Of a stretch of DNA of 64,000 bases, positions 1 to 8,255 are shown one piece after another. The stretch is from Variovorax sp. WS11. GTDB taxonomy: Bacteria > Pseudomonadota > Gammaproteobacteria > Burkholderiales > Burkholderiaceae_C. Below the pieces are notes generated by a model, which was not told the origin of the DNA, searched no databases, and was given only the letters and a program-made list of their open reading frames with translations. The translations under genes and the position numbers were made by a program. The DNA lies in contig NZ_JAAGOW010000003.1 in assembly GCF_010499245.1 (NCBI RefSeq), positions 62,001 through 126,000 of the forward strand, given 5' to 3'. The first letter of the stretch is position 1. Each line of letters opens with the position of its first letter.

Positions 1-123
1 TGCTCGCGCGGCGCGAAGCGCGCTGACGCCGCGGCGGCGGATCGCCCGCCGTGCCGCGCTGATATTCCTTGGCAAGCCGGGCGGCTGCGTCCAACATGGC
101 GGGTTCTGCCTTCCGCCGTGCCC

Positions 124-1512
124 ATGCTGCCACCCTTCGATCCCTGGCTGACGAGCCGCATCGCCCTCGATGCGGCCGCGGCCTCGCATGCCGGCGCGCA
201 GGGGCTGGCCGAGCGGCAGGCGCGGCGGCTGACCGACCTTTTGCGCGCCGCCGTGCGTGGATCGGCCTTCTATCGCCAGCGGTTCCAGGGGCTGGACCCT
301 GCCCACGCGCGGCTGGACGAGCTACCGATCGTGCGCAAGGCCGAGCTGATGCACGCCTTCGACGATTGGGTCGCCGACCCGGCGCTGCGCCTCGATGCGC
401 TGCGCCGCTTCACCGCCGACCGCTCCCGCATCGCCGATCCCTTCGCCGGCCGCTATGTGGTGTGGGAGAGCTCGGGCAGCAGCGGCGAGCCGGGCATCTT
501 CGTGCAGGACGCCCACGCCATGGCGGTCTACGACGCACTGGAGTACCTGCGCCGGCCGGCGGCGCGCTCGCTGGAGCGCCTGATGAACCCCTTCGGGCTG
601 GGCGAGCGCATCGTCTTCGTCGGCGCGACCGGCGGGCATTTCGCGAGCACGGTTTCGATCGAGCGGCTGCGGCGGCTCAACCCGGCCCTCTCGATGAGCC
701 TGCGCAGCGTCTCCTTTTTACAGTCCTCCGAGGCGCTGGCGGCCCAGCTCGACGCCCTGCGCCCCACCGTCGTCACCACCTATCCCAGCGTGGCGCTGCT
801 GCTGGCCGAGGAGCGCCTGGCCGGCCGGCTGCATGCGGTGCCGCGGGAGATATGGACCGGCGGCGAGGAGTTGTCGGCGACGCGGCGCGGCTTCGTGCAG
901 CAGGCGCTGGGCTGCCCGGTGGTCGACAACTACGGCGCCTCGGAATTCCTCACCCTGGCCAGCGAATGCCGCCAGGGCCGGCTCCATCTCAACAGCGACT
1001 GGGCGATCCTCGAATCGGTGGACGCGCAAGGGCGTGCGGTCCCGCCGGGCGAGTTCGGGGCCAGCTCGCTGCTGACCAACCTCGCCAACCATGTGCAGCC
1101 GCTGATCCGCTACGAGCTCGGGGACCGCGTGCGGCAGGACCCCGCGGCTTGCCCCTGCGGCTCCGCCTTGCCCGTGATCGAGGTGGAAGGCCGCAACGAC
1201 GACGCGCTGCGCCTTGGCCGGCCAGGCAAGCGCGCCGTGTACGTGCCCGCGCTGGCGGTGAGCACGGTGCTGGAGGACGATGCGGGCCTCTTCGATTTCC
1301 AGCTGGTTCAGCAGGGCCCCTGCGAGCTGCTCCTGCGCACCGGCCTGCAAGGCAAGGCGGCGGTCGAGGGCCTGCGCCGCGCGCGCATCGCGCTGTCGGC
1401 CTACCTGCTGAGCCTGGGCGCCGACGGCGTGCACATCCACTGCAAGAGCGGCGAGCGCGAGTGCCGCGGCGCCAGCGGTAAGGTGCAGCGCGTGCGGGTC
1501 GAAACGGCTTGA
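124..1512 (+). CDS. PaaK-like adenylate-forming ligase
   Basis: Adenylate-forming enzyme of the phenylacetate-CoA ligase / coenzyme F390 synthetase type, expected to activate a carboxylic acid with ATP in the cytoplasm; the substrate cannot be read from the sequence. The Ser/Gly-rich nucleotide-binding loop ESSGSSGEPG lies near residue 115, and the C-terminal part carries the CPCGSALP...GRNDD segment typical of PaaK relatives. At about 462 residues it is slightly longer than most PaaK proteins. The ATG at 124 is preferred over an in-frame GTG at 118; neither has a clear Shine-Dalgarno site. It has no partner genes of aromatic degradation here, and an insertion sequence starts 18 bp after its stop, so its original downstream neighbour is unknown. 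Confidence 0.8.
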   Translation: MLPPFDPWLTSRIALDAAAASHAGAQGLAERQARRLTDLLRAAVRGSAFYRQRFQGLDPAHARLDELPIVRKAELMHAFDDWVADPALRLDALRRFTADRSRIADPFAGRYVVWESSGSSGEPGIFVQDAHAMAVYDALEYLRRPAARSLERLMNPFGLGERIVFVGATGGHFASTVSIERLRRLNPALSMSLRSVSFLQSSEALAAQLDALRPTVVTTYPSVALLLAEERLAGRLHAVPREIWTGGEELSATRRGFVQQALGCPVVDNYGASEFLTLASECRQGRLHLNSDWAILESVDAQGRAVPPGEFGASSLLTNLANHVQPLIRYELGDRVRQDPAACPCGSALPVIEVEGRNDDALRLGRPGKRAVYVPALAVSTVLEDDAGLFDFQLVQQGPCELLLRTGLQGKAAVEGLRRARIALSAYLLSLGADGVHIHCKSGERECRGASGKVQRVRVETA

Positions 1513-1530
1513 TGCGGGGGAGGGCATCCA

Positions 1531-1552
1531 CTAGGAGTCCGCGCGGCAGAAG
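1531..1552 (+). repeat. left terminal inverted repeat of IS
   Basis: Begins CTAGGAGTCCGCGCGGCAGA and matches the reverse complement of 3063-3084 at about 20 of 22 positions. It marks the 3' end of the element relative to the transposase gene. About 150 bp of non-coding element sequence separates it from the transposase stop, including a GGGGCAC/GTGCCCC hairpin at 1671-1688. Confidence 0.85.
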
Positions 1553-1699
1553 TTTTTCTGCGCGGAGGTGAGCCCCGCGTTGAGTTCGTGCACGGCGAGG
1601 AAGGGTTGGCGCTGCGCCTTGGCTGTTCCTGAAGCTCCCGGACAGGGTCTATTTGGCCTGCCGGAGGCGAGGGGCACGCGTGTGCCCCCACTGTGGACC

Positions 1700-3046
1700 T
1701 TATCTGACCATCAAGGTGCTCATGCGCCGCAGGTTCAGCGCCAGGCACACGAGCTTGAACTCGGCCTTGACCTTGTTCAATCCCCGCAGGCTGAACTGCC
1801 GGAAGCCCAGCACGCTCTTGATCCACCCGTTGGGCGCCTCCACGATCCACTTCCTCTTGCGGTAGGCCGCTTGGCCTGGTGGCGTCTTCAGCCTGGCATC
1901 CATCGCTGCAGTGCGCGGGTATTGTTCGGCGTCGATGTCCAGCGCCTGCTTGCCCTCTCGGCCCAATGCCACGATCAGCTCGCTCGGGCTGTCCTTGAGC
2001 TGCTCGAACACGGCCTCCGAGCGGAATCCCGCATCCGCCAGCACCTGTCGGGCGTCCTCGCCCAGGTTGGCCTTCACCGCCGCCAACAGCACCGGCAGGC
2101 GGTCACTGTCGGCGGCGTTGTTGCTCAGTTCCGCGGCCACCACGAGTTGCGCGGCCTCGTCCACCGCGGTGTGGGCGTTGTAGCCGTAGTCGTAGCCGCC
2201 ACCTGAGCGTTTCATGATCCGACTGTCCGTGTCGGTGAAGCTCTCCTGGGCGCTGTCCTTGGGAACACCGAAGTCGCGCTTGTAGCGCCCGCCCTTGGGC
2301 TTGCCGTCCTTGTCGCGGGGTTTGCGCTCGTCGTCGGCGCTGCGCCCGCGGGCCGCATCGGCCTCGCGCTGGCGTTGCTCCAGGCGCAGCTTGGCCTCGG
2401 TGATCGCCTTGAGCCGGTCCTCACGGCGCTTGATCTCCCCGGGGATGTCCAGGTCGGGTTCGTTCTTCTCCAGGTCGTCGGCGGCACACGCTCGGTTGAG
2501 CAAGCCATCGATCTGCGCCTTGAGTTCGCCCTCGGCCTTGACCATCCTGTCATAGCTCATGGCCTTGTGGCGGCTCGCGTTGGCCTTGAGCTTGGTGCCG
2601 TCCACCGCCACGGTGCCCAGCTTGACCAGGCCGCACTCGCGCGCCAGGCGCACCACCTGCACGAACAACGCCGCCAGTTCCTCCAGGTGCAGTGCCCGGA
2701 AGTCCGAGAGCGTGCGGTGCGCCGGGTAGTTCTCTGCAGCCAACACCCGCAGCGCAACGTCTTCGTGCAGCTTGGCCGCGAGCTTGCGCGAACTGAAGGT
2801 GCCGGTGGCATAGCCGTAGATCAGCACCTTAACCATCATGGCCGGGTGGAACGGCTGATTGCGCGGCCCACCCTTGGCGTATCGCGCATGGAAGGCGCTC
2901 AGATCCAGGCTGTCGACGCTGTCGCTGATGAAGTACGCCAGGTGCCCTTCGGGCAGCCAGTCTTGAAGTGCGTCAGGAAGCAGTCTTTGCTGCTGAGGCT
3001 CGTAGGGCAGGTAGCTGATGGGCATGCGCCCAAATCTATCAAGCAT
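1700..3046 (-). CDS. IS1182-family transposase
   Basis: DDE transposase that moves the surrounding element. The N-terminus has the family signature LPYEPQQQRLLPDALQDWLP followed by a helical domain; the likely catalytic acidic residues are in VAVDGTK, VLADAGF and RKWIVEAPNGW. A charged, Lys/Arg-rich insert (roughly residues 195-260) separates the two halves, as in other members. About 448 residues from the ATG at 3046, which lies inside the inverted repeat; ATG at 3025 is an alternative. The reading frame is intact to the conserved C-terminus (FKLVCLALNLRRM). It has no obvious Shine-Dalgarno, as is common for insertion-sequence genes. Confidence 0.9.
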   Translation of the reverse strand: MLDRFGRMPISYLPYEPQQQRLLPDALQDWLPEGHLAYFISDSVDSLDLSAFHARYAKGGPRNQPFHPAMMVKVLIYGYATGTFSSRKLAAKLHEDVALRVLAAENYPAHRTLSDFRALHLEELAALFVQVVRLARECGLVKLGTVAVDGTKLKANASRHKAMSYDRMVKAEGELKAQIDGLLNRACAADDLEKNEPDLDIPGEIKRREDRLKAITEAKLRLEQRQREADAARGRSADDERKPRDKDGKPKGGRYKRDFGVPKDSAQESFTDTDSRIMKRSGGGYDYGYNAHTAVDEAAQLVVAAELSNNAADSDRLPVLLAAVKANLGEDARQVLADAGFRSEAVFEQLKDSPSELIVALGREGKQALDIDAEQYPRTAAMDARLKTPPGQAAYRKRKWIVEAPNGWIKSVLGFRQFSLRGLNKVKAEFKLVCLALNLRRMSTLMVR

Positions 3047-3062
3047 CTGCGCGCTCGTCACG

Positions 3063-3084
3063 CTTCTGCCGCGCAGGCTCCTAG
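3063..3084 (-). repeat. right terminal inverted repeat of IS
   Basis: Read on the minus strand it begins CTAGGAGCCTGCGCGGCAGA and pairs with 1531-1552. It lies 17 bp upstream of the first transposase start codon that falls inside the element. Upstream in-frame starts at 3091 and 3106 lie outside the element and are therefore unlikely to be native. Confidence 0.85.
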
Positions 3085-3170
3085 GCTTCATGTTTCGACT
3101 CGGCACAAGGCGGCGCGGCCTTGCGAGCCAACGACTGTTTCCAATTCAAATTCCATGGAGACCCTTCGCC

Positions 3171-3389
3171 ATGACCATTGCCTCCGCCGCCGACCTGCCC
3201 AATAGCGCTTATGGCAGCTTCCAGCCGGTCCTCGACTTGCAGGCCGCCATCATCCAAAGCCTGATGCAGGCGCAGCAGATCCAATTGCAAATGCTGACTG
3301 CCTGGCAGCGGCCCTTCGCCGCCGTCAACCAGGAGCTCTGGGACCAGTGGGTCGTCCACTTCGGCGGCGGCGTGCCGCTGGACGGTTAG
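3171..3389 (+). CDS. small Gln-rich hypothetical protein
   Basis: A 72-residue protein of unknown function. It has no signal peptide or membrane segment. The middle is Gln- and Leu-rich (QSLMQAQQIQLQMLTAWQ) and looks like one amphipathic helix, somewhat reminiscent of phasin-type helices, but this resemblance is too weak to name it. The start ATG is preceded by GGAG about 10 bp upstream. It lies between the insertion sequence and the chemoreceptor on the same strand as the latter, but the sigma-28 promoter of the receptor starts after it, so they need not be co-transcribed. Codon use resembles the surrounding genes. Confidence 0.55.
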   Translation: MTIASAADLPNSAYGSFQPVLDLQAAIIQSLMQAQQIQLQMLTAWQRPFAAVNQELWDQWVVHFGGGVPLDG

Positions 3390-3456
3390 CCGCTGCGGCG
3401 GCGCCAATGGGTCGCTATTTCCTTGTTGCATAGGGTTTCTGCCTAGATCTAAGCCC

Positions 3457-3484
3457 TCAAGTTCCGCAGCCCGCCTGCCGATAA
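3457..3484 (+). promoter_or_regulatory. sigma-28 (FliA) promoter of chemoreceptor
   Basis: TCAAGTTC at 3457-3464 and GCCGATAA at 3477-3484, separated by 12 bp. GCCGATAA is the exact FliA -10 consensus and TCAAGTT is the usual betaproteobacterial form of the -35 box. It places the start of transcription about 35-40 bp before the chemoreceptor ATG and predicts co-expression with flagellar class III genes. Confidence 0.85.
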
Positions 3485-3529
3485 GCCTCATGACCAGGCC
3501 CCGCATTCGGCGGCCGTCGAGGAACAAGC

Positions 3530-4954
3530 ATGCGGAATATGAAGATCGCGACCCGCCTCGGGTGGGGTTTCGGGATCGTCCTGCTGTTGATGGCAGTGAC
3601 GATCACGATGGGCATGGTGCGTCTGCGCGGCATGGCCGAGATCCACGAACGGGCCCAGGCCGTGCAGCAGGAAGCGCTGCAGGGCGGCATCCGGCAGCTC
3701 GCGCAGGGCGCCCCGGCGCCGGATGCGGTGCAGAAGCAGCTCACGGCCCTGGCCGAACTGCAAGACCGGCAGGACCGGGCCACGGCCGTCGAGCTGGAGC
3801 AGTCCATCGTCGGCACGCGCTGGCTGTTGATCGGGCTGGGCCTGCTCGCGTTGGCGACGGGCATCGGCTGGACCGTCGGGCTGGTGCGCAGCATCGTCCG
3901 GCCGTTGGACGAGGCCATCTTCATCGCCGAGACGGTGGCGGCCGGCGACCTCAGCAAGGAATTCGAAACCGAGCGTGGCGGCGAGTTCGGCCGCCTGCTG
4001 CGAGGCATGGGCGAGATGGAGGACACGCTGACCGACGTGGTGACCCGTATCAAGGAGTCGACCGATTCGATCGTGACGGCGTCGCGGGAGATCGCCGCGG
4101 GCAACCAGGATCTTTCGTCGCGCACCGAGGAGCAGGCCAGCGCGCTGGAGCAGACGGCGGCCTCGATGGAGGAGCTGACCTCCACCGTCAAGCAGAACGC
4201 CGACAACGCGCGGCAGGCCAATCAGCTGGCGCTGTCGGCTTCCGATGTGGCGGTCAAGGGCGGCGAGGTGGTCAGCCAGGTGGTGGACACGATGGCCTCG
4301 ATCAATGCTTCGTCGAAGAAGATCGTCGACATCATCGGCGTGATCGACGGCATCGCCTTCCAGACCAACATCCTGGCGCTGAATGCGGCGGTGGAAGCGG
4401 CGCGCGCCGGCGAGCAGGGCCGCGGCTTCGCGGTGGTGGCCTCCGAAGTGCGCAACCTGGCGCAGCGCTCGGCCGCCGCCGCCAAGGAGATCAAGGGCCT
4501 GATCGACGACTCGGTCGGCAAGGTCGATGCCGGCAGCGCGCTGGTGGGCGAGGCCGGCAAGACCATGGGAGAGATCGTGGGCAGCATCCGCCGGGTGACC
4601 GACATCGTCGGCGAGATCACCGCGGCCAGCCACGAGCAGACCCAGGGCATCGAGCAGATCAACCAGGCCATCACCCAGATGGACCAGGTCACGCAGCAGA
4701 ACGCGGCGCTGGTCGAAGAGGCGGCCGCGGCGGCCGCGTCGATGCAGGAGCAGGCCGGCAAGCTTTCGCAGGTGGTCCGTACCTTCAAGCTGGATGACGA
4801 CGAAGCGCCGCCCGCGCCGGTGGTGCCGGTGCAGATCCGGCCGGTCCCCCAGACCGCTGCGCGCGCGAAGCCGCCCGTCCAGCGCATCGCCGCCGCGCCG
4901 GCGCGCAAGCCCGCGGCGGCCCTGCCTGCCGGCGGTGACTGGGAAAGCTTCTAG
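3530..4954 (+). CDS. methyl-accepting chemotaxis protein
   Basis: Transmembrane chemoreceptor that signals through CheA/CheW. Order: TM1 (about 11-30), a very short periplasmic part (about 31-96, charged and Gln-rich), TM2 (about 97-118), HAMP linker (to about 170), then the cytoplasmic signalling domain with a methylation helix (RTEEQASALEQTAASMEEL) and the conserved hairpin tip (IAFQTNILALNAAVEAARAG). The protein ends in DWESF, a close variant of the NWETF tail that docks CheR and CheB in high-abundance receptors. With 474 residues it is shorter than Tar/Tsr because the ligand-binding bundle is reduced. GAGGA precedes the ATG at 3530; ATG at 3539 is possible. A sigma-28 promoter lies upstream. 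Confidence 0.95.
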   Translation: MRNMKIATRLGWGFGIVLLLMAVTITMGMVRLRGMAEIHERAQAVQQEALQGGIRQLAQGAPAPDAVQKQLTALAELQDRQDRATAVELEQSIVGTRWLLIGLGLLALATGIGWTVGLVRSIVRPLDEAIFIAETVAAGDLSKEFETERGGEFGRLLRGMGEMEDTLTDVVTRIKESTDSIVTASREIAAGNQDLSSRTEEQASALEQTAASMEELTSTVKQNADNARQANQLALSASDVAVKGGEVVSQVVDTMASINASSKKIVDIIGVIDGIAFQTNILALNAAVEAARAGEQGRGFAVVASEVRNLAQRSAAAAKEIKGLIDDSVGKVDAGSALVGEAGKTMGEIVGSIRRVTDIVGEITAASHEQTQGIEQINQAITQMDQVTQQNAALVEEAAAAAASMQEQAGKLSQVVRTFKLDDDEAPPAPVVPVQIRPVPQTAARAKPPVQRIAAAPARKPAAALPAGGDWESF

Positions 4955-4974
4955 CCCCGGCAATCTCGAGCGGC

Positions 4975-4999
4975 CAAGAAAAAACCCGCCGAAGCGGGT
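4975..4999 (-). terminator. hairpin with A-tract, reads best leftward
   Basis: ACCCGC - CGAA - GCGGGT hairpin (4984-4999) flanked on the left by a run of A. On the minus strand this is a standard rho-independent terminator (stem then TTTTTTCTT), yet no leftward gene lies to its right. Rightward, after the chemoreceptor stop, the stem has no T-tract. It may serve as a weak end signal for the chemoreceptor. Confidence 0.5.
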
Positions 5000-5149
5000 G
5001 AAAGACAGCCCTGATTGAGGGAGGAGGGAGGAGAAAGAACGGGCTGCCGGTACGCAGTGTGTGCCCCCAGTCTTAGGGGAAACTTAAGCTTGGAAACGGC
5101 CACGTCCCGCTGTCGGTCGTCGGCCTGAGCGTCACGGATCACCGGGTCT

Positions 5150-5178
5150 CCATTGCGGCGCAAGCAATGGTCCATTGC
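5150..5178 (+). repeat. alternating inverted repeat upstream of DUF4331 gene
   Basis: CCATTGC (5150), GCAATGG (5164) and CCATTGC again (5172): the middle copy can pair with either outer copy. It lies about 115 bp before the DUF4331 start in an otherwise featureless 5000-5292 interval and may be an operator or a switchable RNA hairpin. No function is established. Confidence 0.4.
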
Positions 5179-5292
5179 GCGACAAGGCGAATCCGCACGG
5201 ATCGCCCACGCGTAGTTCGGAGGCATCGCCAGCGCGCACCTGCGCATTGCCGATGCACCGCCCGGAAACCACTCACTCCAGAGGTGACGCCG

Positions 5293-6774
5293 ATGAGATC
5301 CACTCCCCACCCCCTGCGGGCCTGCGTCCTCGCCTTGTGCGCGGCAGCGGCCGGCGGCGCCTTCGCGTCCAGCCACCGCGAAGCGCCTTCCATCGCCGGC
5401 ATGCCGAAGCTCGATGCGACCGATTTCTACATGTTCCGCAGCTACGAGCCGGGCCGCCAGGACTACGTGACGCTGATCGCCAACTACCAGCCCGACCAGA
5501 GCCCGTACGGCGGCCCCAACTACTTCGCGATGGACCCGGACGTGCTGTACGAGATCCACCTGGACACCGATGGCGATGCGGTGGAGAACATCAGCTTCCA
5601 GTTCCGCTTCAGGAACACGCTGCGCGACATCCAACTGCCGATCTCCGACAAGCAGGTGTCGATCCCGCTGGTGCAGTCGGGCGGCATCTCGGCGCCCAAC
5701 GGCGCGACCAGCAACCTGCGCGAGACCTACACCCTGGGCATCGTGCGCGGCGACCGCCGCAAGGCCAAGGCCGAGGCGGTCACGATGGCCGGCGGCGGCG
5801 CCGAGTTCGACAAGCCCACCGACAACATCGGCGACAAGACCTTCGGTGGCCCGGCCGGCTATGCCGCCTACGCCAACCAGCATCTCTACACGGTCAACAT
5901 CCCGGGCTGCGCTGCGCCCGGTCGCGTGTTCGTGGGGCAGCGCAAGGACTCGTTCTCCGTTGCGCTGGGCCAGGTCTTCGACCTGATCAACCTCAATCCG
6001 CTGGGCGCGCCCAATGCCAACCCCGACGCGCTGGCCGGGAAGAACATCACGACGATGGCGCTGGAAGTGCCCATCGCCTGCCTGGCCGGCAGCGACCCGG
6101 TGATCGGCGGCTGGACCAGCGCCAGCGTGCGCCAGGGCCGGCTGATCGCGAGCCCGCCCAAGCGGGGCCACGGGACCACCGCCCTGAACGGCGGCGCCTG
6201 GGCCCAGGTCTCGCGCCTGGGCATGCCGCTGGTCAACGAACTGGTGATCGGGCTGAAGGACAAGGACCGCTTCAACAGCGCGAAGCCGAAGGACGACGGC
6301 CAGTTCGCGGATTACGTGACCAACCCGACCCTGCCGGCCCTGATCCAGACGCTGTTTCCCTCGGCCCAGGCGCCGACCCACTTCCCGCGCACCGACCTGG
6401 TCGCCGCCTTCCTCACCGGCGTGGAGGGCGTCAACAAGCCGGCCAACGTAAAGGCGGCCGAGATGCTGCGGCTCAACACCGGCATCGCACCCACGCCGAA
6501 GGCCGGCCAGATGAACCTGGGCGTGCTGGCTGGCGACCTGGCCGGCTTTCCGAACGGGCGCCGGCCGGGCGACGACATCGTCGATGCCGAGTTGCGCGTG
6601 GCGATGGGCGTGCTGTGCGTCGCGACCGGCGCGAGCGACACGCTCAAGGTCGGCTGCAAGCCCGCCGACGCGCCCGCGGGCGCTGCGGCGCTGACCGATG
6701 GCGCGACACAGAGCGCCGCGCAGTTCCTCGAGGTCTTTCCGTACCTGACGACGCCGCTGCCCGGTGCGCAGTGA
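5293..6774 (+). CDS. exported DUF4331 protein
   Basis: Exported protein of the DUF4331 family, function unknown. A signal peptide is clear (Arg near the start, ACVLALCAAAAGGAFA, cleavage before SSHREAP). The family hallmark SSHREAP followed by DATDFYMF opens the mature protein; acidic loops such as HLDTDGDAVENI suggest metal binding but this is inference. About 493 residues, normal for the family. The ATG at 5293 has AGAGGTG 7-8 bp upstream and is preferred over longer in-frame starts because it exposes the signal peptide. First gene of a tight operon with a lipoprotein, a TPR protein and a HupE-like membrane protein. Confidence 0.85.
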   Translation: MRSTPHPLRACVLALCAAAAGGAFASSHREAPSIAGMPKLDATDFYMFRSYEPGRQDYVTLIANYQPDQSPYGGPNYFAMDPDVLYEIHLDTDGDAVENISFQFRFRNTLRDIQLPISDKQVSIPLVQSGGISAPNGATSNLRETYTLGIVRGDRRKAKAEAVTMAGGGAEFDKPTDNIGDKTFGGPAGYAAYANQHLYTVNIPGCAAPGRVFVGQRKDSFSVALGQVFDLINLNPLGAPNANPDALAGKNITTMALEVPIACLAGSDPVIGGWTSASVRQGRLIASPPKRGHGTTALNGGAWAQVSRLGMPLVNELVIGLKDKDRFNSAKPKDDGQFADYVTNPTLPALIQTLFPSAQAPTHFPRTDLVAAFLTGVEGVNKPANVKAAEMLRLNTGIAPTPKAGQMNLGVLAGDLAGFPNGRRPGDDIVDAELRVAMGVLCVATGASDTLKVGCKPADAPAGAAALTDGATQSAAQFLEVFPYLTTPLPGAQ

Positions 6775-6784
6775 GGAGAAGAAC

Positions 6785-7066
6785 ATGAACCGGACCACTC
6801 GACTTCTGGGCGCCTCCCTGCTGGCGGCCGGCCTGCTCGCGGCGTGCGGCGGGGGCGGCGATGGCGCAGGGGGCTTCGTCTTCACGCCGCCGCCCGCGGC
6901 GACGCCACCCGCGCAGCCGCCGGCAATGGCCGATCCGTACGAGGCTTTCATCGCCTACGTGAAGGGGCTGATCGCGTCGGCCCTCGACATGGCCGAGCCG
7001 GCCGATGTCGCGGCCTTCGATCCGCCGCCGACCTCGGACTCGCGGGACCCGGTCGCCACGCCCTGA
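6785..7066 (+). CDS. small lipoprotein in DUF4331 operon
   Basis: A 93-residue predicted outer-membrane lipoprotein. The signal peptide ends in the lipobox LAAC (Cys21), followed by a Gly stretch and a Pro/Ala-rich linker (TPPPAATPPAQPP), then a short helical part (DPYEAFIAYVKGLIASALDM). It starts 10 bp after the DUF4331 stop, with GAGGAGAAG just upstream, so it is co-transcribed with that gene. No enzymatic motif is visible; a role as envelope partner of the DUF4331 protein is inferred from position only. Confidence 0.8.
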   Translation: MNRTTRLLGASLLAAGLLAACGGGGDGAGGFVFTPPPAATPPAQPPAMADPYEAFIAYVKGLIASALDMAEPADVAAFDPPPTSDSRDPVATP

Positions 7067-7082
7067 ACTGCGGAGTGCAGGC

Positions 7083-8255
7083 ATGACGATGCGGAACCTG
7101 CTGCGGCAGCTGGCCCTGGCCTTCGCCGCGTTCGCAGCCGCCGGCGCCGCCTGCGCGGTGCCGCGCGTGCCGGCGAGCGACGCCGAGATCGTCGAAGCCT
7201 TGCCCGCGCTGACGGACGGCTCGCGCGAGACGCGCCGGCTGCGGCGCGAGCTGGCGCAGCATCCGCGCGACGAGCGGGTGGCGGTCGCGGCGGCGCAGGC
7301 CTTGCTGGAGCTGGCGCGCGCGCAGGGCGACGCGCGCTACGCCGGTCATGCCCTGGGCGCGCTGCAGGCCTGGGGGCAGGCCGCGGCCGACGCGACGCCC
7401 GTCGAGGTGCTGGTCATGCGCGCGACCGTGGCGCAGTTCCTGCACGATTTCGACGGCGCCGAGGCCGCGCTGAAAGCCGCCCTGGCGCGGAGGCCGAGCC
7501 ACGCGCAGGCCTGGATCACGCTGGCCACCCTGCTGCGCGTGCGCGGCCGCTATGCCGAATCGGATGTCGCCTGCCGGGCGCTGGGCCGCGCCGGTCCCAC
7601 GCTCTACGGAATCGCCTGCCTGGCCGAGAACACCGGGTTGCGTGGTGACCCTGCAGCTGCCCGCCAGGCGTTGTGGGGGCTGCTAGCTGACCCGGCTCTC
7701 GCAGGTCCGCGGCAGACAGCGACCCGCCAATGGCTGCTCACCAGCGTGGCCGAGATCGAGGAGCTCGCAGGCCGGCCCGCGGCGGCCGTGCGGGCCTACC
7801 GGCAAGCCCTGGGGGCCGAACGCTCAGGGTACCTGCTGCTGGCCTACAGCGACTTCCTGCTGCGCAGCGGGCGCGCGTCCGAGGTGGCGCCGCTGCTCGC
7901 CGACCAAGCGCGCAGCGATGCCGTGCTGCTGCGCCTCGCCGTCGCCGCTCCGCCGGGCAGTGACCGGCAGGACGCGCAGGAATTGCAGGCGCGCTTCGAC
8001 GCCGCCGCGCTGCGGCCCGGTGCGGGCGCGGCGCATGCGCGGGAGGAAGCGCTGTTCGCGCTCGATGTGAAGAAGGACGCGCCGCGCGCGCTTGCGCTGG
8101 CGCGTGTCAACGTGCGGCTGCAGCGCGAGCCGGTCGACGTACTGCTGTTCGCGCGCGCGGCTGCCGCGGCGGGCGACGAGGCCGCGCGCCTCGAAGTGAA
8201 GGCGCTGCTGCGGCAGACGGGGCTGCGGGATGCACGCATCGATGCCGTCCTCTGA
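7083..8255 (+). CDS. TPR-type exported protein in DUF4331 operon
   Basis: About 390 residues, Ala/Arg/Leu-rich, with a predicted signal peptide (LLRQLALAFAAFAAAGAACA) and a run of helix-turn-helix repeats that look like degenerate tetratricopeptide repeats (for example AEAALKAALARRPSHAQAW followed by TLLRVRGRYAESDVACRALG). Such repeats usually hold protein complexes together; no catalytic residues are seen. ATG at 7083 is 17 bp after the lipoprotein stop, and its 3' end overlaps the HupE-like gene by 26 bp, supporting a single operon and translational coupling. The partner is inferred to be one of the other envelope proteins of this operon. Confidence 0.75.
   Translation: MTMRNLLRQLALAFAAFAAAGAACAVPRVPASDAEIVEALPALTDGSRETRRLRRELAQHPRDERVAVAAAQALLELARAQGDARYAGHALGALQAWGQAAADATPVEVLVMRATVAQFLHDFDGAEAALKAALARRPSHAQAWITLATLLRVRGRYAESDVACRALGRAGPTLYGIACLAENTGLRGDPAAARQALWGLLADPALAGPRQTATRQWLLTSVAEIEELAGRPAAAVRAYRQALGAERSGYLLLAYSDFLLRSGRASEVAPLLADQARSDAVLLRLAVAAPPGSDRQDAQELQARFDAAALRPGAGAAHAREEALFALDVKKDAPRALALARVNVRLQREPVDVLLFARAAAAAGDEAARLEVKALLRQTGLRDARIDAVL

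Larger units (their letters stand above)
1531..3084 (-). mobile_element. IS1182-type insertion sequence, complete
   Basis: A 1554-bp element bounded by near-perfect inverted ends (about 20 of 22 positions match) and carrying one leftward transposase gene. Both ends begin with the palindrome CTAG, which could be the tip of the repeat or a 4-bp target duplication; the sequence alone cannot separate these. The element sits between the PaaK-like gene and a small unknown gene and does not visibly interrupt either. The transposase frame is open and the ends are intact, so the copy may be functional. Confidence 0.85.
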
